DNA of 64,000 nt from Elysia crispata (Eukaryota; Mollusca; Gastropoda; Plakobranchidae). Every line of letters starts with the position of its first letter. Position 1 is the first letter of the stretch. The stretch lies in the NCBI GenBank assembly GCA_033675545.1, contig JAWDGP010006494.1:575001-639000 (forward strand), read 5' to 3'. The position numbers and the translations under genes are program-made. Under the pieces are notes generated by a model that saw only the letters and a list, made by a program, of their open reading frames with translations, was not told the origin of the DNA and did no database searches. Shown here piece by piece: positions 36,956 to 50,600 of this stretch.

Positions 36956-39817
36956 GCTTTATTTATGAGAAAATCTGCCTAAAGTGAAGTTCAAAATCAT
37001 ATGAAATAGATATCGGATAATTTTAAATAGTTTCAACAGTCTTGAAAGAATAAGATTTAATTATCTTAGTTTGGATTTGAATTATGCCAGGCTATTGAGA
37101 GCTATGATTTAGCCTTCACGTGGTTAAAACCACGAAGTTCGAATGGGGATAATTCCAAGATCTGTTTAATTTGAATTGTAAGCATTTAATGAACTTTTTT
37201 ATGTTTAAGTTAAATTAAAATTGCCTGTTCAATTGAAGTTCACCTGGCAATTTTGATCAAATAAAGCATTCTCCTTTGCCATACTTTGTGAATTTAAACC
37301 ATAAACACTTATGCCATAAGGGAATTGACTGAACATAGATGGAATCCTTGGAAATTGTGCATGCTGGTTTAGTTTGATGGTTTCTGGGTAAGGGGCACCT
37401 TTGTAGCATCCTTGGTCTTATTTTTGTGTGACACAAGGTATTCAATGACTGAATTTTTAAGATGAATTGTTCATGGTAGGAAGCCATATTGGCAAAGTGT
37501 CTCTTTTCTTGAGCAAATATTTTATAGACTCAAAAAAATGTTTCAAGTAGGTTTCTTATTTAAAAAATCCCAAATGAAGTAGATTGTGCTGACTCAGGAT
37601 ACAAATAGTAGTCCAATACTTGAACCAAAACAATCCAATCCCTCACACTATGTGGTACATCATGATTTTTAATAAAGGAAAATCTATCACATTGTGTTCT
37701 AATTATTCAGTCTAGAATTTTTTTTCTGTGAAATTGCTTCAAATTCAACTGTTCAAGCAAACTAAACTAAGAACAAGCCAAATGTAATTCCAATTTTTTT
37801 CCCTTAAAAAAAAAAGAAGAGGCTGGAAACAAATCTAAAATAAAACTCTGGATATTGAAAGAAGGATAAAAACTAAAGATATTGAAGATAAAAGAGTTAA
37901 GTCTTAGAGAATAGACACCATCTACTTGTTTTTGCTTTTGTTGCCACAGTTGTCTTAAATTTTTTAATTTACATTTTTTTTTGTACTTATCTGACATCCT
38001 TAAGGCAATATTATATCCAATGAAGGATAGAGTTGCAGGTCAAAATGCAGACCAGGCTGATTTTAATATAATTATGATCACTGAAATTGTGAGCCACCAA
38101 GGTGCGAAAAGGGAGTCTTTTCCTAAATTTAGTTTAAGAGAATCCTTTAACTTAGCATATTATTATCTATCCACTCTGTGGATTTCAACCTCATTTTTTA
38201 TGTCCACTGATTCTGACTGCACTTGTGTATAAATGTGTATTATTTTCACCTAAGATGGCAGAATCTTACTTTCTTTTTTTTTTTTGCCAGCTTTGTTGAA
38301 AAGTCTGACAAGCTCTAAAAGTGAATGTCTTTCTAGTTTGTTTTTTTTTTAAGTCGTGACATTATTTTCTTGATCTCTTCATTTTCTCCTACAAAGTATT
38401 CTGCAAATTTCACACTCTACACCATCTTGAAAAAAGAATTTTAAACAGATTTTGTTTCGGTATAAATTGCTGCCCTCTTGGTTTTAAGAACCACTGTGGG
38501 AATTACATACTTGGCATATCACATTTTCTAGAGATGCTCATTCATATTGTCCTCAGACAATAAGGCATGATGTCTGAGTAAGTGGTTACAACAGGAGTAT
38601 TATCATTTTAAACACTGAATGATTCTAACATAATTTTCACAGCAAACATACTATCTAAAGTACCAAAGCAAGACAGGCTATCATGATCAAAATCAATATT
38701 GCCATCACAGTTAAAGGACAAGCATCTTTTCTGTTTTCAAATTTCTTCATGAAAAAAATGACAAAGAAAAGGAAAAGGAAGGTTATGACACACTCCTATT
38801 CATCCAATATACATGTAGACTCAGTTGCACCTCAACACCCTGCCCCAATCCAGCTCTTTTTCAAAATACATGCACTTGTATTAGGTCAGGAGTAAATGTA
38901 TTGAAAAGCTTAATCCAAGCTGAAACGACTCTTAGATTTTTCAATTAGGACAATACCTGAACGTGACCAAATCACACAGTACAGAAATTTCAAAGTTTAT
39001 CAAGACTCTACCTTGGAAGATAAGATTGCCTTATTTGATGAAATAATAGGATTAGTATAGGGAAAATATGATTATGTTGAAAGTCAATTTATAGAAAAAA
39101 CGAGACATTTTCATTACAGATAATGAGGAATCAAAACAAGATTTGGCAATTGGAGATCCATCAATGAAAAGTGTGCAAGCTCTAGGGACCTGTGTTTTGC
39201 TAAAGCAATGACAGAAAAAGATCTGAAGATTGTACAAGTATTTCAAATGAAGGTTACTTTGCAAGTTGAGTGGTGAGGAGATTGATGTTTTGGACAAATG
39301 GACCCAACAATTGTAACAAAAGCTATAATGATCATAAGACATGCTGATTGATAATCTGACCTTGTTTTCAAAACCATCAAACAGGGAAAGAGGGTATAAG
39401 AAATCTGTTTGTTATGTTGATGTCGATTTTCTCAGCCATATCTGGCAAAGAGTCATGTATGACAGCAAAGATGCACAATGATATAATCCTCCTCATAGGC
39501 ATTAGGAACACTGATTGTCATGACTATCTCATTGACTATAAAATAAGCATTTAACTATAATTTATGTTCACTTTCTAAATCAGCAGAGGTTTGAAAAATT
39601 TCTTTGTCATTGTGTCAAAACAGTGGAATCCATTGAGTAAAAACTGAATGGCTTGCTTAGATGGTCTTCTTCAATTGCAATGCTGTTAGTATGTATGTAG
39701 GAGGCAGAGCACAGCAACATTTAACACATGAAATGAGCTTATTCTTCACTTTTCAATTCTATTTTAAGATACTTTTAAATGCTTATGAGGTGGCTGTAAA
39801 GTTGCACTACCTTGAGG

Positions 39818-40024
39818 GAATTCAGAGCTTTGCATTTATTTCAACCTAAATGATAATGAATGTTCAAAAAGGATCTATAAATTGGTTTTGATTTTGTAAA
39901 ATTAGCAAATTGTTTTTTCCTTGCATGAATTCATAGCTTTGCATTTATTTTAACCTAAATGATAATGAATGTTGAAAAAGGATATATATATTGGTTTGAA
40001 TTTTACAGAATTAGCAAATTGTTA
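39818..40024. repeat. 109-bp tandem duplication
   Basis: Copy 1 begins GAATTCAGAGCTTTGCATTT at 39818, and copy 2 begins GAATTCATAGCTTTGCATTT at 39927. Similarity continues through AACCTAAATGATAATGAATG and TTAGCAAATTG with few substitutions. Non-coding. Confidence 0.9.
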
Positions 40025-41675
40025 TTGCATAGTCAATGGTATAAAAGGGATTGAATGTTTTCATGGATGGAGCTAAAATCACAAGGAAAGCATGAATGAT
40101 TTCGAAGTCCAATAGGCAGGCAGTGGATTAGATCATAGAATTGTTTGCTCAAATGTTAGGCTTCTAGACCTGGATACCTTCCTTCTCTACTTGCATAGTT
40201 GAGTATTGAATACATTCAATTATTGCTCGTAGAATTGATTCAAATGGTTATTCTTCACATTAAGTTGAGCATGAAAAGATAAGTAGACAAGGACAGTTTA
40301 CTGAATTTCTAATAAAGCATGTTTGATGGCTGTCCCAGGTACCTACATACAAGTAGTAAGTTTGGATGATATCTTTTGCAATATATTGTTTAAAATGAAA
40401 TTTTGTCAGATCGGGCAAAACTACTTACCTGTCATACATGAGTGTTTTGTTCACTCTTAAAGCATTACATTAAAAAAATAGGCTGATTTTCAAAACTGAT
40501 GCAGCTTTTTTGTTGTTGTTTTTTTTTGTAATGAGTGCTAGAGTGAAATACTTGTAGTTTGTTTGTTTGTAACTTTAAATTTTGATGATTTTATATTAGA
40601 CCATTTGCTAAAAAAAATTTATCATAAGCAAAAATTAAGCTTATTAATTGCTGAAATATTGATAATTGATGCAAAATATTGAAAGAAAAAAAATGTACAC
40701 ACGGAATGACTCTTCCTTTTTTTATTCACTTTTTCGAAAGGCATATCATTCAAGTGTGTTACATTTCTTCATCTTTTCAAATTTACACTAAAATGGTTTT
40801 AAGAAATGATCTACAAAGAAAAACTTGTTTCGTTTTCAAAAGACCCATTTGAATCTGCAAAATAATAAACGGGTGTTATCATTTGAGAGTAATGCATCAT
40901 AATAATTTATCTTCTTAATTACAAAAATGTTGTAAATCCTTGTACAATGAAAGAAACTATCTATGTGACAGTGTATGATAAAAAGTGGAATGTGTAAATT
41001 ATTTATATGATCTCAATACAAGAAATAAATTTATAGAATTCAAATACTTGTATATATTTAGGCACTCAAAGCACAATGACAGCTATATCACAAAAAGAGA
41101 CAAACTTTGCAATATCAGGGATTAAAATTGATGCTGTCAGTAAAATGTTTAAAATTGAACTTAAAACTCTATTTGGTTCATGTTATCATGCAGATAAAAA
41201 AAAAACAATAGTCACTTTCTCAATCATTTACACTTTACAGAACCATCCAAGACTGTCCAGTTTTTCATGTTAAAAAAAAAATTGATCAATCTCTGAACCA
41301 CAGTCTTATAGTATACATTAATTATTGAGATTAGATTAAACTGGCATTTAATGTTTACATTAAGAAATACAAAATATAAAATAATATTCTTTGTAAATAA
41401 CATTAAATTACATGAACAGTTGCATCATCTCTTTTTTTTTGTAATAAATTTTTAAGTCCAACATTCCAATGAAATAACACATGTTTGAAAATCTTCCTTC
41501 ATGTTTTTCATTACTCTATGTTTTTCCTAAGTAAATAGTAGGCTGTAATTTTTTTTTAATATGTATCTAAGTCTGGGGAGTCTGAGGATTTTCTTTGTGA
41601 GCTCTCTGTTAAGAGATCATGTTATGGATAATTACAAAGTAAAATGGAGATTGTGAGGAGGAAAAAAAACATTAT

Positions 41676-44600
41676 TCAGCCCATGAGACTGTTTGGACAT
41701 TTCCACTGCAAGATGGCGCCATCTTCACTGACACTGACTATGCTCCTGTTGTCAGGAGCAATGCGAATTCTCAAAATACTGGCACTGTGACCTCTGCCAA
41801 CGTGAGTAACCTCCCCTTCACGGTATAGCCACAGCTGAAAAAAAAATTTTCAAAATTGTTTAATAAAGAACAAAATATTGAACAAAGCACTGATGGCCGT
41901 TATAAGCTTCATGTGAGAATTGACTTTGACCATGGCGACTTCTAAAGACCTCTACTGAAGTAGAACCTTAGTTGTTTCTTTTTTTTTTTAATTTTATGAT
42001 TCTTTAGAACTATGTTACTTATTCTTTACAGATTTAGGCAAATTAATCTCAGAATAAAGCAAAGTCTTGAAGTTTTAACAAATCATACTATTGCTATTGA
42101 TGTATGGCAAAGGTGCAGAGGATTCGTCCTGGAAGGAAAAAAGGGTAAAACTAAGCAAGCACCCATCTTAAGTACTCCAGTATATATCTCTTTTTATGTG
42201 CTACTTGGGCACCATGAAAACTGCATGTGGAATTTTAGCACATAGCGCCCATGTCTCAATGAATGTAGCTTACAAAAATCTCACCTTAAGGAGTTTTTCC
42301 TCTCCTCCTGTCACAAAGTAACTCTTGTCAGTGGTGATATCCATGAAGCTGATGGCCCCTGCCTTTGCTCCCTCAAGCTCCCTGACCATGGAGCCGTCAA
42401 AGGTCTCCCAGTAACCAATCTTGTGATCAGTTCCACAAGTGATGATCTGAAGCTCTTCCTCACCATAACATACACTCTTGAACAAGGTGTTGGCAAACAC
42501 AACGTTTTTACGAATGCCTTTCCTTTAGTTTGAAAGAAAAACACAAGCCCAAAAAGAGTTATACTTTGAAAATACTTTTGAAAAAATTATGCATCTCTTA
42601 CTAAAGAAGTACTTATATTCAGAAATAAACACATCAAATCTTTCATGGACATCCTGCCTAATATGTCATCTGCCTTCAGTGAACACTGAATTGTTATAAT
42701 TAGTAGTAGGTCAATTAAAAATAATTCAGTTAATTTGATTCTGATCAAATAGACTGTTTTGTTTCAGAAAAACATCTTTTCTTTATTTTAAAAAGGGGGG
42801 GGGGGGGGAGAAAGGTTATAATCTATATATTTATGATATGCTTGCAGTTTAAAGAGGACATGTCCATCATATTAAGTATTTTGTTTTGTTGTGAATTAAA
42901 ATCACAGCGTTAAGTGTCCATGGCTTACATCAAGTCCCAAACAAAGATGGTTACATCCCTGCCAGCTGATGCATTCTCCTTTTCATTCCACCTAATATGC
43001 AATTAAAGGAAGGCATGAAAATAAAAATGTTTACCATTTCGCTGTTCACAGGGGTTAAAGTGCTTTGTATAAATGTACAGCTGCAAACAGAAATCAGAGT
43101 AATTAATGCTTACGTTAAGTCCCAAACAATGGTGGTTCCATCCCCACCAGCAGATGCACACTCCTTGTCATTAGACCTAATCACAATCTCTGAAACAAAG
43201 TTTTTGTGCTCTTTCATGCTGTGCCTCAATTCAGCACGGATCTCCTTCTTGCCCTTGAGGTCAGTACCAAATACAAGGTCCCACACACGTACCTTGGATT
43301 GTAAATGAGAATGGTATATTTCATTGAAGATCAGTGAAAAAAGAGCCACATATAGATCATCTGCAAGTCTAATGATTTAAACCATTTTAAAGCTTATTGT
43401 TTTAATAAAAAAAATCTTTGGCGGAGGTATTTCAAATAACTTGAAATTCTGTGCGAGATATTGAGTATTAAAAAGTAAAATCCTACATTTATCTTAAGGG
43501 GATATAATGTGTATATGTTGATTTTTCTGAACTTTGTGTCTGTCACCAATTGCCTTTCTTACCATTCCCTCTCCTCCACCACTGATGATAGTGTCGCCAG
43601 AAGTGTTAAGGGCCACAGCTGTTACTCCCTTGTTGTGAGCATCCATGATGACATGCTTCAATTCAAGTGACATGTCTTTGGGGCCGAAGCCAAAGACTCT
43701 CATTTTACCATCATTCCAACCTGAGAATCAAATTTGAATCCACCTGATATAGATAATGGCTATGAAAACATTTTGGATCAAACCAAAATTTCAATGTATT
43801 GTTTAAATTTTATTTGAAAATTATGTCTTTAAAAAATATATTTTGTTATGCTGACTCTACAGTAATGGAACAGCTTGCATGTCATAGTGACATGATATTA
43901 GTGATAGATCAGTAAGATGGATACAAGCCCATACAACCTGCCTTACCTGTGACAATGGTTTTTCCATCCCTAGAGATAGCCAGAGCATTGCAAATTTTGT
44001 TTGCTAAGACAAAGCGGCGCAACTCACGACCTGTAGTTAAATTCCAAACACGAATCTCTCCCTGCTGGCATGTCAACATCAGCTGCGATAGGCCGCTGAT
44101 TAAAACAAAATAATAAAAAGAGATAAAATTATCAAGATAATTCATTCAATACATCATTGTCAGTCTCAAATGATAAAAACAGGTTACTGATTCCCTCAAC
44201 AGCTTCAATAAACTAGAACATAAAATAAGTTAATCAACTTAAATTAGTTCTCATTTCTAATTAAAGGAAAGGAAAAGAGATTTAAATTTTTGTTTGAAAT
44301 AAAGGATTAACCATGATAAGTAGGCTACTGCAGCTTTATCATTCCAATTCCAACGGTTGAAGATTTTTCACATCCTGCTTTGCACTTTTTTTTAACATTA
44401 ATCAATTTGCAAGGATGTCGTCAAAAGTATGAATAGCCTTAGTTTACCATTCATTATTCTATGAAAATAATTTATAACTTTCTGTTAGCTGTCTTTTCCA
44501 TAAGAAACGAACATGTTGAATAGTAGTTATTCATAATAGAATGCCATGCTAAGAAAAAAGGCTGTCTTTTTGAGGTAATACATCTTTTCTCTACACATAA

Positions 44601-47600
44601 AATTTTGCTTTATTTGATTAAAAAGTGATGCTTGAAAAGCCAAAACATGTTAGCATAAGCTTCATCATTTAAAATAAAAAGCTTTAACCAGATAAAGAGA
44701 CCATCTCCTATGCAGACTCACAATGGGAAAATGACGTCATTCACTGGGCATGAGTGGCAGGTCTTAACAAGCTCAGCTGTAAAATCCGCAAATTGGAATT
44801 TGTATACCTGAGAATGAGCTGTCCCTACAAAAAACTGAAATGGGAGATAATTCAAAGAAATTCAATGTATGGAAAGTTTAGGTTGAAAATTTGTTGTCAA
44901 AACAACCCAAAAAATAACGTGCTAATATTGATATATCAGTACTCGTCTTTTTTAAAATGCATTTTTATTATTCTTGGAGAACACATGTGTAGCAATGCTA
45001 TGAAATAAGATATTTCACCACAGAAAATTTTTTTGGTAAAAACAATTTTCCTAAAGAAAGGTTGAATTTTCAGGTTTTTATATCGCTCTTATTTCTAACT
45101 TTCATATTGTTTTAGAAGTAAGAGCACTTTACATAGCAAGGATTTCAAGCCTTCTTGAGGAAAATGGCATTTTCCCATTTGCCGCAAAACATCTCATTTT
45201 GTGATGTTGCTGCACATATCGTTTTTTTTTTATCTATTGATTTATAGTAAAAATATATTATCAACAAAAGTGAATTAAAACTACCTGATGTCCAGCCCCA
45301 CGCTTGGCAATAGATGTTATTGCACTGGTTTCCTCTTCATGTTTCCATGGCCTGTGTGGGATAAAAATCACATAGAATGAAGTTTTTGGGGTACATTTTC
45401 ATACAATACAAAAGTTATGTTCCATTCTTTAAATGATTTACATACAAACTGAGGGAAGAGTCATTACAAGATTATTCAAAGAAGATAATATTGAATATGG
45501 CACATTTGTACTCAGAACCATGTCGCAATTTTCAAAACTTTGGACTGCAACATTAAATAAATTAAGAATAGGTCAAGAAAAAGTAAGAAAACTACCGGAC
45601 ACCATGTTTCCAACTGACCTCCACATTATGTTCAAAGCGTCAGAAGAATTAAATCTTGATTGTTTAGCCCTGTTGCTCTTACGCTAGGAGATATCTCTAA
45701 TATTCATAATTTCTTTCCTCTCCCTCCGATCTGTGATGTAGTCAACATACAAACACTCCCCAATCAATCTTTTCCATATTCCAAGTAACCTGTTTCAATC
45801 CTTGTTCTCTGCAAGACTTGCTTCAATATTGACTTTATTCAAACTATAGTTTACCTATAGTTTCCATTTTTCATGTATGTTCATTCTATCAACATCATCT
45901 TTGTCCAATTTTTTATGACAAGTTCTTCAGAAAAGACCCTTATTTGTTTACCGTGTCTTCCTAGTTGATCATAGGCAATACTTATGAGAGTCTGAAGTCT
46001 ACAGGTGATTGTTTGGGAACCATTCCAGGTTTATAGCCATTTAGAAAGACAGATTAGACATTTAAATTCTACAGTTTTAGTTTGCTTCCTAGTGAGATTT
46101 TTCCCTATCTTTTTAATATTGCCTGACCAGATTAAGGCTGTCTGTGCTTTCTTTCTTTTGAAGTAATACCATCTTCTCTATTTCTATTCCAATCAAATCA
46201 GACAAAGTCTATTAAAGAAAATAAAGTATTTTTCAAGGCATCTTCTGCTGATCTGTTTTGATATATCCAAAGCTGCTGATAACTTGACCCTCAAGGAAAA
46301 CTTTGACAATTCTGGTAAAGATTCTCTTGACAAGGCCCATCATGATGCAATGATATCTTTCACACTGATGCTTGATCAACGTCATTAACTGACTCAGCAC
46401 TGGGTTCTATTCGTATAAATGCCCTGAGCCAATGGCCATTTTTAGGTTATTTTAAAAGATCATATTTCAAAAAGTTATCAACGCAAAAACATAAAATTTT
46501 CAGTGTAGGTAGATTCTTATCTTATCTGCACTGCACATGAATTTGAAAAACAAGTTATGAATGATTTATTTTTTACGAATTTTCTAGTGACACATCAATT
46601 TCGTAAAAAGAAAAAAAATTCTCCCACTGTAACAATGCTGATACACATTATTATATTAGATGAAAAAAAGAGAAGAAGAGAAAATCTACATACTTGAATT
46701 TGTTAAATATAACAGTCAGACAACAAAGTTTATTTAGATCTAGATGCGCAAATTAATAACTGTGAAAATATAGAGTTCTTTACTTTCCCTATAAGCTAGA
46801 TTTGGATTACTAAATGTTGGTTGGGAAAGTGAAATAGACACTCAAAGTTACAACCGAGTTTTCTCGGTTTTCTTATGCAACAGAAGTAATAGGGCAGCCG
46901 AGTATACTGGTATTCATGAGTTAAAAGCCTTAGTAATATTTACTCTTCTTTTTCAGAAGCAGACTTCAAAAGTTACCTCATGCATAAATTGTGCTAACAT
47001 TGTTAGCAACTGTGCTTAAGAACGAAATCAAAATTTTGTCTAAATTGCTCTCAAACTAGACTTAACGAGCGATTAAAGACATCTTCCAAAAAGCATATGT
47101 AATATTATGGTTTCAATTTGACATAAATGGCACAATGATAAGTGATTAATTGATTTCATATTTTTATAAGCTCTTCCCACAATGCCTGCCATCAATGCTT
47201 CAGTAAGAAAACACAAAAGTATTATCACTTACTGTGCATCTGAACGGTGTTTGAAAACAGCCTTTACTTTGTTGCCATTTTCAAAACAAACACTGATGTC
47301 AAAGTTCCCCACTGTACCGGCCCCAGTGCCAACCAGGATGTTAAAACCTTTGGATGTCATCTTGACAAATGAAAGTGCTGTGACACCTAGGCTGAATTTA
47401 TTTTTGCTTGGAACCTCAAATTGCAAAATATTGGTGTTCTTATTAATGCAAAGAATGTCCCCAGTGGTTGTTCCACAGAAAAAGTAAGGCATTTTGGCAT
47501 CTTGATCATCCACCATCTGCAAAAATATTCAAACAAATATTGTTATAATCACACTTAGAGTTGATTTTTTTTTATAAATACATTGATATAATGAATTTAT

Positions 47601-50600
47601 GGCAGTAAAAAAAAAATCAGTATCTTCTTCTTACAAATCCGAGTTTTTCATATATCCCTCAGGAATTTCACAAAGTTGGCTTTTAAAATTACTAAGCTTG
47701 AACTGTCTTGTCTTCCTCTTTTTCATTTATGTGCTTGTTTGCTATAAAGTTTTGATAAACATATTGCTATTTTTTTCTATACCAATTGATATGAATTATA
47801 TTTCAACAGAGAGTGAAAAAAATTTATGCTGTGTTCCTGAGAAGAGTAATCCATTTATAATTTTTTATCTCATCTCAGTGGTAAACAATACCAGTCTAAC
47901 TTTGATAAAAGAGTAAAAAATAACTCAATAAATGTTTGAGTGGATAAAATAAAGACCATTATTATCCTGAAAGGAATATCTATAACAAATATAAAAACAT
48001 TATGGAAACATTGAACTACATTGTTGTATTATTAAACATATATCTCTACTCTGCCTTGAAGGATACCTATGAACAAAATTGAGGTGGCTACAGGCAATGG
48101 ATCTGACACCAGAATCCAAATCATATATATGAAGCCAATGAAGTCGCACAGGAGATAACCTAAAGTGCGCTAAAAGGGGGTTATTTAACCCTTTTTAAAG
48201 CAATTTTCCATTGAACAGGCTTTTGGGAAGAGATTGTTAAGGAATGGAGATCCTAAATCAAGAAAGGGTGGATATCTGCATGATAAAAAAAAAACAATCA
48301 TTAAAAACCATGTGTGGCAGAGTTAAAAAACATGGCCACACAAACACAATGCTTTCCTTTAATTGCACATAATGCTGCAGATTCTATTGATTCATATCTG
48401 CCTTTAAAGTCATAAAGTACATTCAAACCAAAAAAAAAAAAAGTAAAAAAAAAATCTACAAAGTCACAAGCGAATAAACTCAGGTATATGTCACGATCAT
48501 CATCATGATCATCAAGTGACTTGTCTGGAGCAGACATTGGTGACCATGGCTCTCTATTTCACTTTGCCATTTGCAGAATGCTTGAAGTTATTGTTGCTGA
48601 TGCTCTTATCTGTGGTCCATTTGGTGAGGCTTTCTACGTAATTCAGCAAATGTCTTCCTCTCCCCTTTTTACCATCAATTTTTCCAGTCATACTTTATCT
48701 CTTTCTTTGTAAATGCTCCATAAACTTCATTTGTCTTTTTATAAAAGTCTTCATCAAAGATCTCTCTGTGCCAGCAAGAGCAATATCTTTCTCGTTTTTG
48801 TTTTCTTTACCTTCCATGATATTTTCATTATTCTATTTTAGAACCACAGGCTTATATAATAAATGTCTTAAAATACATCATTGCTTTTTAATAATAAAAA
48901 AGAAACAAATAAATCCAGCAAAATGTTATGGAAGTACAATTTGCATTAAAAAGATTTGTCCCATACCTCAATGCATGTGATGACTCTTTTAAGTCCACCT
49001 AGATTAGTGTTGGATGGTCTAATCTTACGGTTTTCTTTGTCAATTGTCCACACTCGTAAGGTTGTTCTGTTGAATGAAATTTTTATGATGCTTACATAAA
49101 ATATTGAATAATATTTTGATTCTCAGATGCATAATACAGGTTTGTTTCTCCATCAATCCATTGTGCAAGAGAGGAAAAAAAATCATCATATAGGCATTTC
49201 TTTAAGCTTCTTTTCCAAAATTTTGGCTCATCAAGTATATCAAAAATTTTCAGCAAATTTTTATTTAAGTATTTTAAAACAAGCAAACGTTTATGCTGAT
49301 TTATTAATGATCAATGCCACCCTACCTTAGTTAATAACAATGTTATTATCAAAATCTATCTATAGAGAAAAAGAAGGATTTAATATGAGTAAAAAATATA
49401 TATGATTTCTCTCTTTACTTTCCATGCATTAAATGGGCAAAAGTTTTTCTGTTTTTTTTTTTTAACCTTAAGTTTTAAAGACAAGTTTCCAAGTTAATTG
49501 AAGTTCAAACAAAAAGAGTAATATGCTTCTGTATAAATTTTCACAATAAAAAAAAAAAAAAAAAATTAAAGAGCACATTTTGTTGTGAAACAACACCAAC
49601 GACGGCAATCATAAGTGATAAGATGTTTCATTCTAAGACTCAGAGTAAAAAAATCTTAATTCCTCTATTACTCTCACAATAATCATCATCTGAAAAAAAA
49701 AATCAAACTGCCCAGTGTCTCTTTATAATTTTTGTGCACTGGATGTACTCCTTCTATCTATAGAGATTATCATATAAATTTTTAGTTTTAATTCTTGATT
49801 TGTTCATCTTTCTGAGGACTTTCATTTTAATTTCAGTTCTCCTATTATAAATACTATTTTGTATCGTCGCAAAAATTTCTTTTTCAAAACACCTTATTTT
49901 ATTCACTTAATTTTACCCTGTCTACAGCAAAATGTAGCCTACACAAGAAAAAGAATTATATCAATGGCTTTTTTTTCCTTTAAAAAAAGAACTTCAGATA
50001 TGGCCTAAGAGAGATTTGTTTTGGCTGCTTGTGAATAAACATATAAGAAAAATTCATGATGTCAATGCCTCTAAGCATTTCTTTATCAATGGTTTTAACC
50101 GATCTACGTTTTATCTTCCCAAGTGTCTTAAAAAGATTTAAAGACCAAGAATAATCCTTCCTCTGAATGTGCATCAAATGTTGTGAGTTCAAAATTTTCA
50201 ATGGATCAAAAGCGATATCGATAAAGCTTGACAGCTATTATTCCTGATTGTTTTGAACCATTAGGGGCATCACACTTTATTTTTTTGCATAGATAAAGAC
50301 GGGAATGCATTCTTAATTTTTGACCCCTGTAACATCTTCATTTGGTTTGAGGAGAAGATCTAGATCTAAAAAAATCACTAGATTTGAAACTGGACTTTTT
50401 TATTCATTATTAGCCCTTATCCATTCTAGACTATAAATAAAATGTACAAGATGAAATACTTTCTATACTGTCCATTAATTATCACCTTATACAAAACATG
50501 GCAAAGTAAAAGTTATGAATACAGTTTGCTCTTCATGTGACTTTTAATTTCACTTACTCTCCTCCTGTGACAAACTCTTCATCAGTTACATTCGATGTCG

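Larger units (their letters stand above)
35910..41675. other. Convergent intergenic interval between ATG12 and CFAP52
   Basis: The first 1 kb is the probable ATG12 3' UTR, with a candidate polyadenylation signal at 36917. The last part should hold the CFAP52 3' UTR; a TTTATT at 40721-40726 (AATAAA on the minus strand) is one weak candidate. Between them is AT-rich sequence with a 109-bp tandem duplication and no recognisable gene. Short ORFs here (37257-37487, 37981-38232, 39052-39342) show no domain. Confidence 0.5.

Noticed and set aside
45433..45687. 84-codon plus-strand ORF in CFAP52 intron 6
   Set aside because: No recognisable domain and no clear promoter or splice context. AT-rich introns of this size often hold such frames by chance, though a decayed element cannot be excluded.
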